From: Rutpela maculata
Lineage: Eukaryota; Arthropoda; Insecta; Coleoptera; Cerambycidae
Assembly (NCBI GenBank): GCA_936432065.2
Contig: OW386286.2
Span: 280,532,088 to 280,596,087 of the forward strand
Length of the DNA stretch: 64,000 nucleotides
Direction of reading: 5' to 3'
Shown: positions 32,951 to 43,700 of the stretch, one piece after another
Numbering within the stretch: the stretch's first letter is position 1
How the letters are laid out: every line of letters begins with the position of its first letter
Position numbers and translations under genes: made by a program
Notes under the pieces: generated by a model
Told to the model about the DNA's origin: nothing
The model's input: the letters and a program-made list of their open reading frames with translations, nothing else
Database searches by the model: none

Positions 32951-33990
32951 AAGTACAAATTTCTAAATTGTTTAAGACTGCTTCTAAAGTAATTATTTAA
33001 AACTGTGTCTAAGAAGAAACATCTAATGTTTTCTATTATTTTTGTTGATATCCCTAAAGTTAAGATAATTTGATTAGTGATGATGATAAAATATGTTTAT
33101 GCAGGTTAATAATTGTTCATTTTGTTTGTTTTTTATGTTAAGCCTAAAATAATGTCAGTATGTTCTATAATACAGTAAAGTTGCAATCATCATACATCAC
33201 GTTTAATTTCGTTTTATCATTTCAAATTAAAGTAAGGTCCGTATGAAAAATATGAGACTCAGGCGGCAACCATATTTAATTCTAATCTCTATGCAAAATT
33301 ACGAATGAAAAAGGTTAGAGCTTAGGCGCTCCGATCGTGTGTTGCAGGAGTGGACTTCAAGAGATTTTTGTCAAGAAATTGCGATGTTTCAATATAATAA
33401 TTTACTCTTCTACTAATTGCCTAATGACAATTTTTTCCAATAACATTTTGTATATATTCAAAATAATGTTTTGAATAAAGGTAAGTACAGATTTCTTTTT
33501 TTTTGCAACATTATTGGTTGATGTATCGAGAGGTTGCAGACAACGTTGCATTTTATCTAAGTCGTCAAGAAGATGCCAAGTGGGTTTATTATTGCATATA
33601 TCATTTATTTCATCACGAAATGCTCTCCAAATAACATTTTCATTATGCTGTCCATCGTTCTCGACAAATAAATGTTCAAATGGACATCAAAAGGCCATTT
33701 CGCTAAATGCTCAAATGAAAACTTAAAAAATCTATAAATCTATTGTACCGTCACAAAGCAACGATCGCCCCTAAATACTGGCCTATCTCACTTGCAGCAC
33801 GGTTTTATCTGTAATGGAGCTAACGACAGACCAGTGAGCTGTATTACATACTGAAATGAGCCCCAACAATAGGAAACAACTGTTTTCTTTCGCAAAGCTA
33901 TAGAGAGTGAAGCATATTTGAGGAAGCTACTCTGTCTTCCTCGTACCTGTAAAACTATGAGTTCAGGCAACAGAGACAGGATGCCTTGTT
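32951..33990 (+). other. ANKMY2 3' region
   Basis: Non-coding. An AATAAA at 33474-33479, 524 bp after the stop, and an ATTAAA-type word near 33226 are possible poly(A) signals. The remainder, to 33990, holds no gene. Confidence 0.4.
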
Positions 33991-35041
33991 ACTACATTTT
34001 GAAAAAAAATGTAGTATAGGTTTTGCATTTTTCCAGTGGACCATCGAAATCCGAAAAAAACGTCGGATCGAAACGAAAGTCGTATCTATCGACTCAAGAG
34101 CGAATTTAGAAAATTCCGTCCGTCGGTCTGTCTGTCTGTCACGCTCAGCCCCCCTAATCCGTTTTCGGATTTCGATGAAACTTGGGTGGTTAGTAGGAGG
34201 CCTTTAAAAAACCTTAACGCTGGAAGCTCGGCTCCGTTCGGAAACCGGAAGTACCCGATAGAGACGTTTCAAGTTTTTCGGGAAAAATTGAATAACTCGG
34301 TAACGAGCAGTCGGATCGAGATATTTCAAAAAAGAGATGGTGCTGCTAGCAACAATCTACAGATAAGTATACGGGAGACAATGTCGAAAAACAAATGAAA
34401 ATTGAATTTTTTTGCAAAAAACTGGTTTTCTCGAAATCGGGCTATGAAGCACGATAACTGTCCAGGATATCGATCGATTGCGATGAGACTTGGTGGGATC
34501 GAAGGTACACGGCCACAAATGAAGCCTATTGCTGGCGGCCCGAATCCGTTGACCGCAAGTATTTTTTCCAAGGCCGAGTATGATTTTCCAAAGATATTGA
34601 TAACTCCCGAACCGAAGGTCCGATTTTGATTTTCAAAAATGGCGATTGTAGGGTTTGATTAAGTCTATTAGGTGACGTTTGTGGGAATTTGAAAAAACAA
34701 AAGCGAATCTACAAATTCTGGAAAACTTAATTTTTTTGATAGATTCTACAAATACCCGACAGTTTCCTAATGAAAATCGAAAATTAAGTATTCCGTCTAT
34801 CAATCTCTATAACCGGTATAAGGCACGGACCTTTTCGGACAAAAAATCTGAAATAGAGTTTTTCGAAAAATTAAAAATAAACGAGTTATTTACAAAGATG
34901 CATGACCACAATATAACCGATGCCCTTTCTGTATTTCAAAATGTAGTTAGCCTTTACTTTAGTCAATGCAAAAAGAAAAAAAAAGGTACTGAGTCAGCCC
35001 TACAAGGATAAAAAGCATATCAAAATGTAGTTTTTAGCTTG
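33991..35041 (+). mobile_element. Hairpin-capped element, family H
   Basis: The 5' end is ACTACATTTT, loop GAAAA, AAAATGTAGT then ATAGG. A CGGTCTGTCTGTCTGTC tract lies at about 34125-34140. The 3' end carries TCAAAATGTAGT (inverse of the 5' arm) followed by TTTTTAGCTTG at 35031-35041, the same motif as family A. GC content is higher than its neighbours and several open frames of about 100 codons occur, but none resembles a known protein. Confidence 0.75.
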
Positions 35042-36897
35042 ATAATTAAAGCTTCTCTACTGTTTCTACGAGCCCCCCCTATCAGCGCACACTCCAGTAT
35101 GTTATTCAGCTCAGTGCGACAGCCTACGTGGACTATGGAGTATTCAACTTCCTCTAGTTGGCCAATTTAGCGCTATTAAGTAAATCGTTAATCCATTTTA
35201 CAAAGTAACATACAATGTGCAACCAATATAGTTCCCCTTACCTAGCAATTTTTGTACAATGGGAATTGATATCAAACGAGTACTGCCTGTGTCTTAGAAT
35301 TTCATACAGATTTTATACAGTTCTTAAGTGTTTTAATGTAATTCTAATATACCAGTCAATTTAGGTTTTGGTCCAGAAAGAAATATTGTAAATGTCTAAA
35401 TTGGTAAAAATGTGCCAAACAACATAACTAAAAGTTCTAGGTCCACCTCTCATGATGTTTTTTGTGTGCAAGAGCGTAAGTCAGAACTGTGTAGGGTTTG
35501 AAAAAAATAAGAGTTTATTTTAATGCTGGGTCTTGAATAAATAAAACCCTTTGAAGAATGCCATTAGCCTTAATTTTTATAAGAGAGGGAAAAATATGTA
35601 ATGAAGAATGTAAAAATTTTCCTTTTTTTTTTCTGAGATTTTCTGCTACATATTATATATTCTCTTCTAAACACAATAATGAAATCTACAAAATAATACA
35701 ACTGTCCAGCATATTACTGAAAAATAACTACACCTGTGACTCTTACATCAAACTAACAGTTAGAGTTTTTTTATCAATATTATCAATAAAAACAATTAAT
35801 TAATTATTTTAAGTGGTGTAATTAGGAAATTTCAAAAGAACAGTTTCTCAACATTTCTGTTATGTTCATCTTGCATATATTACCCTGTATACCTCTCCAA
35901 AATGATGTATAACGGAATTAGCTATTGAACCATCCGTATATTACAAAATAAACAGGAGTCGTTCGTGTGACCATATACAAAATTTAGAAATAGGGAGTTT
36001 TGACAATATCAAAACATTGCTTACAGTTCATTCTGAATATAATTTCCCAATCACTTGTAGTTACAGCATAAGTAAATCGATTTTTATAAATTCACTTCAT
36101 TCACTTACCCTTCAAATAGAACCACGGTTTAAATAAGTGCCGCGAGGACTATAAGTGCATATATATCATGTCACAATATATTGTTTGAAGTTCAACAAAT
36201 AAAATTCATACCAAAGAAAATGCAATTTGAATCTTTCAATTACCATAAATATAGACTATAATTTACTATATTTTCAGAAAAAACTGAAAACCACTTTCAT
36301 TCAAAATTAATGTGAATTCTTTTCATGCGTTGGATCAATAGCATCCTCAATCATGTGTAACGTCCTTTTAGGACTGTTATAAAATTGTGCAAAATAATAA
36401 AAAGGAAATTTTGGAAAATAGCAATGAGCAGATTTTCCTCAAAAGAATTTACGCACGAGCTGGATATGACAGTCTGTGGTGAGCTAGGGCGTGAATCTTC
36501 ACAAAGAAAAATTTTAATACTAATCTTGGGATAGTTAAGCCATTATAAAGTTATTATTAACCAACTAATAAAATGTTAAGATGTTTTGTGGGGCGTCATG
36601 TAGTTTAAATTATACTACAATAATTGACTCAGGACTAGAAAACTACGAAACTCAAATTCTTTTAAGTGAAAATGTTCAAACAACAAAAATATAATATGCA
36701 TGTATTACTCTAAGCAAAGTGCACATCTGAATGGCAGATATGATTAAACTATATTTCATAAAAGAAATCCAAAGATTAGAGAATTCTCTAATCTTTGAGA
36801 AAACTACGAGTTACCAATTTTTGTTGAAACAAAATTCCTAAAAGATACTTGAACCGCGCAAGATAAGTAATATAATAATTAATCTAACAAATTATTA
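35042..36897. other. No gene seen
   Basis: AT-rich intergenic DNA between ANKMY2 and the 5S-derived SINE, with dense stops. A short palindromic pair AGATTAGAGAATTCTCTAATCT lies near 36773-36795. There is no coding or RNA-gene signal. Confidence 0.5.
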
Positions 36898-37301
36898 TTC
36901 AATTGGGGCGAGCGTAGAGGCGACTTCAACGTGAATATCAGTCGATATTCCGTTGAAGCAACGTCGAGCGCGGTTAGTACTTGGATGGGTGACCCATCTT
37001 GGGAAATACAGCATTCTCGTCCCACCTTCTAGCGGCTTGTATATCAGTGTATACGCGGAAGTTACGTAATTTAAGACGAGAACTACGTAGTGGATATACC
37101 ATCCTTCGGAGGGGATGTAAAGCAGGCGGTCCATTGTCTATTAAATGTTAGGCAAGTAAAAGATCCCTACTCATCTTAAGGGAAGAGGTTCGGCAAAATT
37201 TCCAGATTGTGGGTAGCTCGACTCCTGGCGTCGGTGATAGGCCCTGGTAGCGGAAATAGGCCATGTTAAATAAATAGATAAAAAAAAAATGTTTTCAATT
37301 G
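36898..37301 (+). mobile_element. 5S rRNA-derived SINE (SINE3-like) with 8-bp TSD
   Basis: The head (about 36906-37025) aligns with insect 5S rRNA. The words AAGCAACGTCGAGCGCGG and TTAGTACTTGGATGGGTGAC correspond to the 5S A box/intermediate element and C box, the internal pol III promoter; TTGGGAAATAC follows. About 235 bp of unrelated body ends in an A-rich tail (37268-37289). TTCAATTG flanks it at 36898-36905 and 37294-37301. The TSD and tail show retroposition rather than a 5S gene. Confidence 0.8.
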
Positions 37302-38128
37302 ATTTATGCTATTAATGCTCATAGGTATGCTAGAATAATAAAGATCTTTATTGAAGGCGCAGAAGAGTGCATCACAAAGGAATTGTTTTTTTAATATAAA
37401 GTAACTTACTTCCAAATCTTGAGATAAACGGAAAGGTAGCAATATTATATTACTTTTACACAAAAGGTTAACTCTTGGGTTTTAAACTATTTTTAAAATA
37501 AATAAATAACTACATTATGTGATGACGTAAAATATATTAAATAAATGCACAAATATTACCATGATTAAAAGGCAATTTGGTAACATTCAATAAGAAAAAT
37601 AATAATGAGTGGATCTGACCTCTACGGTTGGCATTTACATGGCCGGCCAGCCAGCTGATTGCCGGTCTATTCCAGCAGGTTGAGAGCCAGATTAATGGGA
37701 ATGTCTAGCACCTATCTCCAGTCTTTCTCAAACCCTATTGAATATTTAAAATCCGAAGCAAATGATTATTATATATTTTTTGTGAAAAAATTCGGCTGGC
37801 TTTTTCAAAACCAAACCAAGTCACTACTGAGTTTATCACAATTTTGTAATTCGTACAGCAGACTTATAGTCATTCGTAAGCGTAATGACTCCCGCTTTCT
37901 CTCTCTATAAATTTAAACTACCATGGTGATAATGATACCTACCATTCTAATTTAACCTCAACTAATTTTATAAAAGTAACCTTTCAATAGCGGACAAAAA
38001 ATTAAACTAACTTAAAACTATTTTTAGACTGTAATTTGCCGCATAATGTAAGCAAAGAATTATTACTCACATTCATTAATAATGAATCTTATCTATCAAG
38101 AAACGCACATATAATAAATGTATATCGC
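37302..38128. other. No gene seen
   Basis: AT-rich, stop-dense intergenic DNA with a GC-richer patch near 37620-37700 (GGCCGGCCAGCCAGC). I see no recognisable element. Confidence 0.4.
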
Positions 38129-38592
38129 TTAACCCTTTCAGGCTTAGTGGTCATCCTGTGGAACCATCTTATGTATGCAAAAATGAACTTTTAAGAATAA
38201 TGAATTAGTTAAATAATGTGAATTTTATGACCAAAAATATTTATCTTCTTTTTCATTATCATTATATGAAATAATGTTGAGAATCGTTTGCCAAGAGTTG
38301 TTTGATTTTGTTTACTTATTCGGTAGAGCAACGATGTCTCAGGGTCCCACGTGTAGAGGTACGCAGTACTGAAACATATGTATATCGCGAACTGTCCATT
38401 GGAAAAAAAATTTGATAACGATATTAGTAGAACTGGTAGACAATACCTTCACCACGAAAAATTTTTCCAACTCGTAAGAAGTCTCAAATTTTCTAAGAGT
38501 AGACATCCTTACGTATGTTGGAGATAATAATAAGGTTCATAAGGGCTCTAATCGTATCTCTTGTCATTTTTTATCTGTCCTGAAACGGTTAA
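38129..38592. mobile_element. piggyBac-type MITE with TTAA TSD
   Basis: TTAA (38129-38132) precedes CCCTTTCAGG; the right end CCTGAAACGG is followed by TTAA (38589-38592). The TTAA duplication with CC(C/G)TTT-type termini is characteristic of piggyBac elements. The 456-bp interior has no transposase. Confidence 0.75.
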
Positions 38593-38727
38593 TAGTAGAA
38601 ATGACTCGGCGGTGGTTTTATATTGATTTCTTTAGTTGTGAATATGGCGAAGTCACCGTGATAATTTATGTTATAAAAATTAATTTTCCGATAATTTCAA
38701 ATAGTTCAATAACGGATTACAAGAAAT

Positions 38728-40162
38728 GAGGTAGTAGATTTTTTTTTATCTTGTATATGTTGTAGAAAGTATGTAGAATCCAAGTTTTAGACCTCCAAAG
38801 TCATTGGCAAATTTTTGTGCAGACGAAAAACCACGAATTTTTGGCACTTTTTTCAGTGTGTGGCCTATAACTTAAAAACAATGCATCCAATCGAAAAGTC
38901 ATCTATTATCAAAATTAAAGAGCATCGCTTCGAATGAGTACCTCAAAGTTGAGGTATGGGCGTATTTTTTTATTTTATTTTTATTTATTTTTTTTTTTTA
39001 GGTAATTTATGAACTTGAAATTACATGCTCTACAACTTTCATTCTATGGATTTTTTCATTTAGATTAGCCGTTTCAGCGCTGAAGACGTTTAAAAAGTTA
39101 CCCGGTGTGAATTTTTTACAAGTTGGTAAACATTGTTGTTATTCGACTGCCAATTACGCCAAAGTTGTAGAGCATGTAATTTCAAGTTCATAGATTACCT
39201 AAAAAAAATAAAAATAATAAAATAAAAAAAATATACGCCCATACCTCTTGATGAAAAGTAAGCGAAATTTAATGTTCTTTAATTACTTCCACGTCCAGTG
39301 GAAGTATAGTAACGACAAAAAAATTTTTTAAAATTTTTATTGTCCAAATAGGCTTAAAATGTCATGAAACATCGAGATTTTAAGTTTGAGCGAAAAAAAA
39401 ATTTCTGTCTGTCGGTCTGTCTGTCTGTAACTTTTTTTTGTGCGCACGTTTACTCTGGAACTGTTTAAGATATTGACTTGAAATTTGGTACACATATGTA
39501 CTTTAACGAGATCTAGAACTAGATTATATTTTCATCTTGTTCCGTCGAAGGGTTAGGGGGTAAATTGGGGTAAATTTGGGGTAAATAGGTCAATCAAGCA
39601 GGTAAGAGTCCATAAAATTGGTATTTAGTATATACAAGAGAAGCTAAGGTCTCAAAAAAATTTTTGGCATTAGCCACCCCCATTACCACCCCCACCCCCT
39701 TATTAAAGGGAATGAAAAAAAAAGTGATTTAGTGTATATACAGGAACCAGAAACCTGAAAATATTTTTTTACTTCATCCACCCCCCACTATCACCCCCCA
39801 CCCCCACCCCACTACCAATGTGGGGTATCGTTTTATGGGTTTTTGGGGTAGAGGATTTCAAATATTATATTATTAAAGTTCCATAAACAATTATTTTCAC
39901 ATACAAAGTTTTTTCATTGTGAATGACTTGGATAGAGAATCTGGATGTGGAAGTAGTGATTCCTTGGGCAGCGGTTTTTTGATAATAGATGACTTTTCGA
40001 TTGGTTTAATTGTTTTTAAGTTATAGGCCAGAAACTGAAAAAGTGCCAAAAATTTGTGGTTTTTTCGTCAACACAAAAATTTGCCAAGGGTTTGGAGGTC
40101 TAAAACTTAGATTCTACATACTCTCGACAATTCATACAAGATAAAAAAAAATCTACTACCTC
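38728..40162. mobile_element. Foldback element (family C) interrupted by a family B element
   Basis: Ends GAGGTAGTAGATTTTTTTTT and the inverse. The left arm (38728 to about 39015) is matched by an inverted right arm (about 39165-39284 plus 39975-40162) that is cut by the family B copy at 39285-39974. Shared words include CATACCTC, ATCTATTATCAAAA (rejoined across the insertion) and GGCCTATAACTTAAAAACA. There is no coding content. Confidence 0.85.
39285..39974 (+). mobile_element. Hairpin-capped element, family B, copy 3
   Basis: The intact counterpart arm of the surrounding foldback shows the empty site CTTTAATTTTGATAATAG, which fixes the insertion between AATT and TTTT. It starts ACTTCCACGTCCAGTGGAAG then TATAG, carries CTGTCTGTCGGTCTGTCTG near 39405-39425, and ends GATGTGGAAGTAGTGATTCC then TTGGGCAGCGG. 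No obvious TSD is found. Confidence 0.88.
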
Positions 40163-40590
40163 GTTTAAAGTAACTATCACCCCCTTTCGATGACGCCGTT
40201 CCTGAATTAAAATTCCAGCAGAATTGTATTAAAATTAGTAGATATTAAAAATGAACAAATAACGAAATTAAACATATTTTTAACTATCTTCAATATCGAT
40301 ATTAGGTAATAAGGTTCAATTAACTGAACAACGGTGAAATTATATTTCATAATTTTAGGTATCTTTCTTGAAAGCCGTTCAATTTTTTTTTTAATGTTTT
40401 AAATTAGTAATTTTTATAAATTCATTAGCTTTTAATATATTCCACATTTTCTAGTTTTTCTTCATCACAACCCATAAAATAAGTGACCCATGTATTTTAA
40501 CAGGTAAAAGGGCCCAACTGTTTGACATAGGATCAGCCAGTACATTATGTAAATCAGAAAAAAAATACAGAAATCTATAAATAACTTACA

Positions 40591-40596
40591 TTTATT
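40591..40596 (-). promoter_or_regulatory. Poly(A) signal of DLD
   Basis: AATAAA on the minus strand, 132 bp after the DLD stop codon, the first such hexamer downstream. The 40163-40590 interval has nothing else recognisable. Confidence 0.55.
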
Positions 40597-40727
40597 CAAC
40601 ATACTCTGATATAATTACAATGTAATGCAAAGATTACACATAACGTAACGAAAAAGGGCTATGTACATAAAATGAAGTATGTTTAACAAAATAAAAACAA
40701 GACAGTAAATAATTATTGCATTCGTAC

Positions 40728-43700
40728 TTAAAAATTAATAGCTTTTCCACAGTATGACGCCAAGTTGGCTTCTCTTAATGCTTCGGCACATGTGGGATGG
40801 GCATGGCACACCCTAGCGATATCTTCGCTCGATGCGCCGTATTCCTGCGCCAACACCGCCTCGTTGATGAGTTCTCCGGCACTGGGCCCGATTATGTGGG
40901 TTCCTAAAATTCTGTCTGTGGCTTTGTCCGCCAAAACTTTGACGAAACCGTCGGTTTCGTTGTTGGTTTTCGCCCTGGAATTGGCCATGTACGGGAATTT
41001 ACCTACTTTGTATGCGACTCCCTCGCTCTTGAGATCCTCTTCGCTCTTTCCCACCCAGCCTACTTCGGGGTGGGTGTAGATAACAGATGGGACACAGTTA
41101 TAATCAAAGTGGACTGGACCACCATTGATACCTTCGACGCAGACAATACCTGGAAAGGAAAAATTTCAGTAGATGCTAAAGAGTCAAAATAAAATCGAGT
41201 TCATTAAAACCGTCTAAATTAGTAACAATTTTTACAAATAAATTAAATGAATTGGTCATTTGAGAAACAGCACGTGGAAATATTGTTTATAATTTATTAT
41301 TTGTGGCATATTCATGATTTCTTATGTTTGTTGGGTATTTTGCCACTGTAATAATATTTAAAAATTTTAATGAAATAAACCTCTGCGCCAAAAGGATCAG
41401 ACAGAGGCTGGTTTTAATACTTCTATTACAAAATATCTCACACCTTAAAATATATACCTATACTGAAACAAAAATGTTAAATGATAATTACAAAAATTAA
41501 ATCAAAGGCAGTTAACGTTTCGGAAAATATTTCTTTTTCCGTTATCAAAACTTTCACTTTTAAGCATATCAAATATGACAGTTTGTTGTTTAGTATGTCC
41601 ATAGTCACGTGAGACATTATTTTATATATATATTTTACTTTTACTTACTTCGTCTTTGAGGATCGGCAACCAGCTGGTACAGAAATCTATAGAATAATTA
41701 GAAACACATTTATCCTCATTTAACAAAATAATAGTGGATTCCTTAAGTTTTCTTTTGAGTCGCTTCTTTTTCCAAAATTTTCGTGGAGTTCCACTGGTTG
41801 TCGATCCTCAGAGACGAAGTAAGTATAAATAAAATAATTTAATGTCTCACGTCACTATGGAAATATATAAACATCAAACTGTCATATTTGACATGCTTAA
41901 AAGTGAAAGTTTTGTAATGGAAAAAGTAATATTTTCCGAAACGATTTAATTTTTGTAATTATCATTTAACATTTTTGTTTCGGTTTATATATTTTTAGAG
42001 CAGCCTCTGTCTAATCTTTTTGGCGCAGAGGTTTATTTCATTAAAATTTTAAAATATTTTTACAGTGGCAAAATACCCAACAAACATAAGAAATCATGAA
42101 TATGCCACAAATAATAAATTATAAACAATATCTGAACATGATGATACGAAGGCTTTTTAGAAAGTGATTTTTTTTTCATGATTATATTTAGCTACAATAA
42201 TATTTTCCGAACCCTAGTCGAAACTTTCGTCACAGCATAGATAGAGAGACAGCAAAGAAACTCTCGTCAACTCCTTTGTGTTGGCGTGACTAAAATCTTT
42301 CACCTTGAAGACGCCATTTCGGCTTAAAAGTCAGAGCTGGATTCCAAAAAATTTAAATGTTTCCGACAGGACCATATTCTCCAATTTAAATTAAACAATA
42401 TATTTTCTTGCACAGTGTGTGTTGCTTGAAAATGAAGACTAGGAACTACGAAACTGTAGTCATAAACTGAAAAAATATAGTGATATTTAACAAGAAAAGT
42501 TTGTGTTCGTTATAATGGAATATCACAAAGTAACAGACAGCTCTATTGATTTCTTTAAATAAACAATAATTTTAGATAGCTAAAAAAGTCATATATATGT
42601 AATTTTTTTTCCAACTTGTAAAAATAGGAAGTAAAAGCATATGAAATAGAATTTTCTTTTAAATACATTGATATAATTTTTTTTTCAGTATTTTCAAATA
42701 AAAATAGCTCAAAAAAATAGAACAATAGTTTCTTCATAGCTTCATTTGGGTTGTTTTATAACAGAAGGGCCTTATAGTTACTTGAGTTAAGTGATGATAA
42801 TTATACTATATCAAATAGTAAAATGCCTGCGTTCCACTACGGGTTCATTAATATATAACTAAAAATAATGAGTAATAACACCCTCCATCCAATTTTTATT
42901 ATAAAAACTAGAACGGGCTGAAGCCCGTTCTAGCTCCTAGCGGAGGGCTTGAGTGCTTCGCACTCAATTGAGCGCTTCGCGTTCAACTTTATTTTTTTAA
43001 TTTGACATGTGAATCGATAGATGGCGTTGTGAAGCTTGCTTGTGTGTGTTGAACGTCTGTACAATTTCCATGATTTGAAAGTAACCCTCATTTATATATT
43101 TCATTAGATAAATAAGCATTTGGTGTAATGATTTGGGGTACATTGCTGATTTAATACACTATAAATTTAGTGAAAGTGTAAATATGTCTTCACAAATTAT
43201 AATAGTAAAAACATGTGTAATAAGAAACACGTTATACTTGTATATACAATTTTACGTATGAAAGACTCAGCTATAAATGTTACGTATAAGTGACTCTCGT
43301 GAACGTGAAGTATGAATTAATTAGTGTGACATTAGCTGTGTTTGTTTCGTCCAGAATGAACTGACTGCAATTACCAAAGAACCAATCAAATTGAGTTATT
43401 TTTGAAATAATTAATCTCTATTGGTTGCTTACTGATTATGTAATGAAGTTAGTGTTAGCTAGAGGAAGAACCTTATTGTTTTTGAGGAAAGTCAGTCAGT
43501 AAATAACGAAGTTATTAATTATATATTTTTTTCACAATAGAATTGGTATCACAAAATTTAGGATGCCCAAAAAATAACATTATTTACAAAAAAAAAAAAC
43601 TGAAAGTATCCTATAGAATGTGTAACAGTTATAAAAAACTCAGAGGATTGGTGAAGAGTACACATTATTTTCCTAATTTTCGTCGATTGCATTTAAATAG

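Noticed and set aside
34679..35011. 110-codon plus-strand frame inside the family H element
   Set aside because: No recognisable domain, and other copies of this type of element carry no matching frame. Probably chance in a GC-richer repeat.
36906..37025. Functional 5S rRNA gene
   Set aside because: Only parts of 5S are conserved, the ends do not pair, and an unrelated body, A-rich tail and TSD follow.
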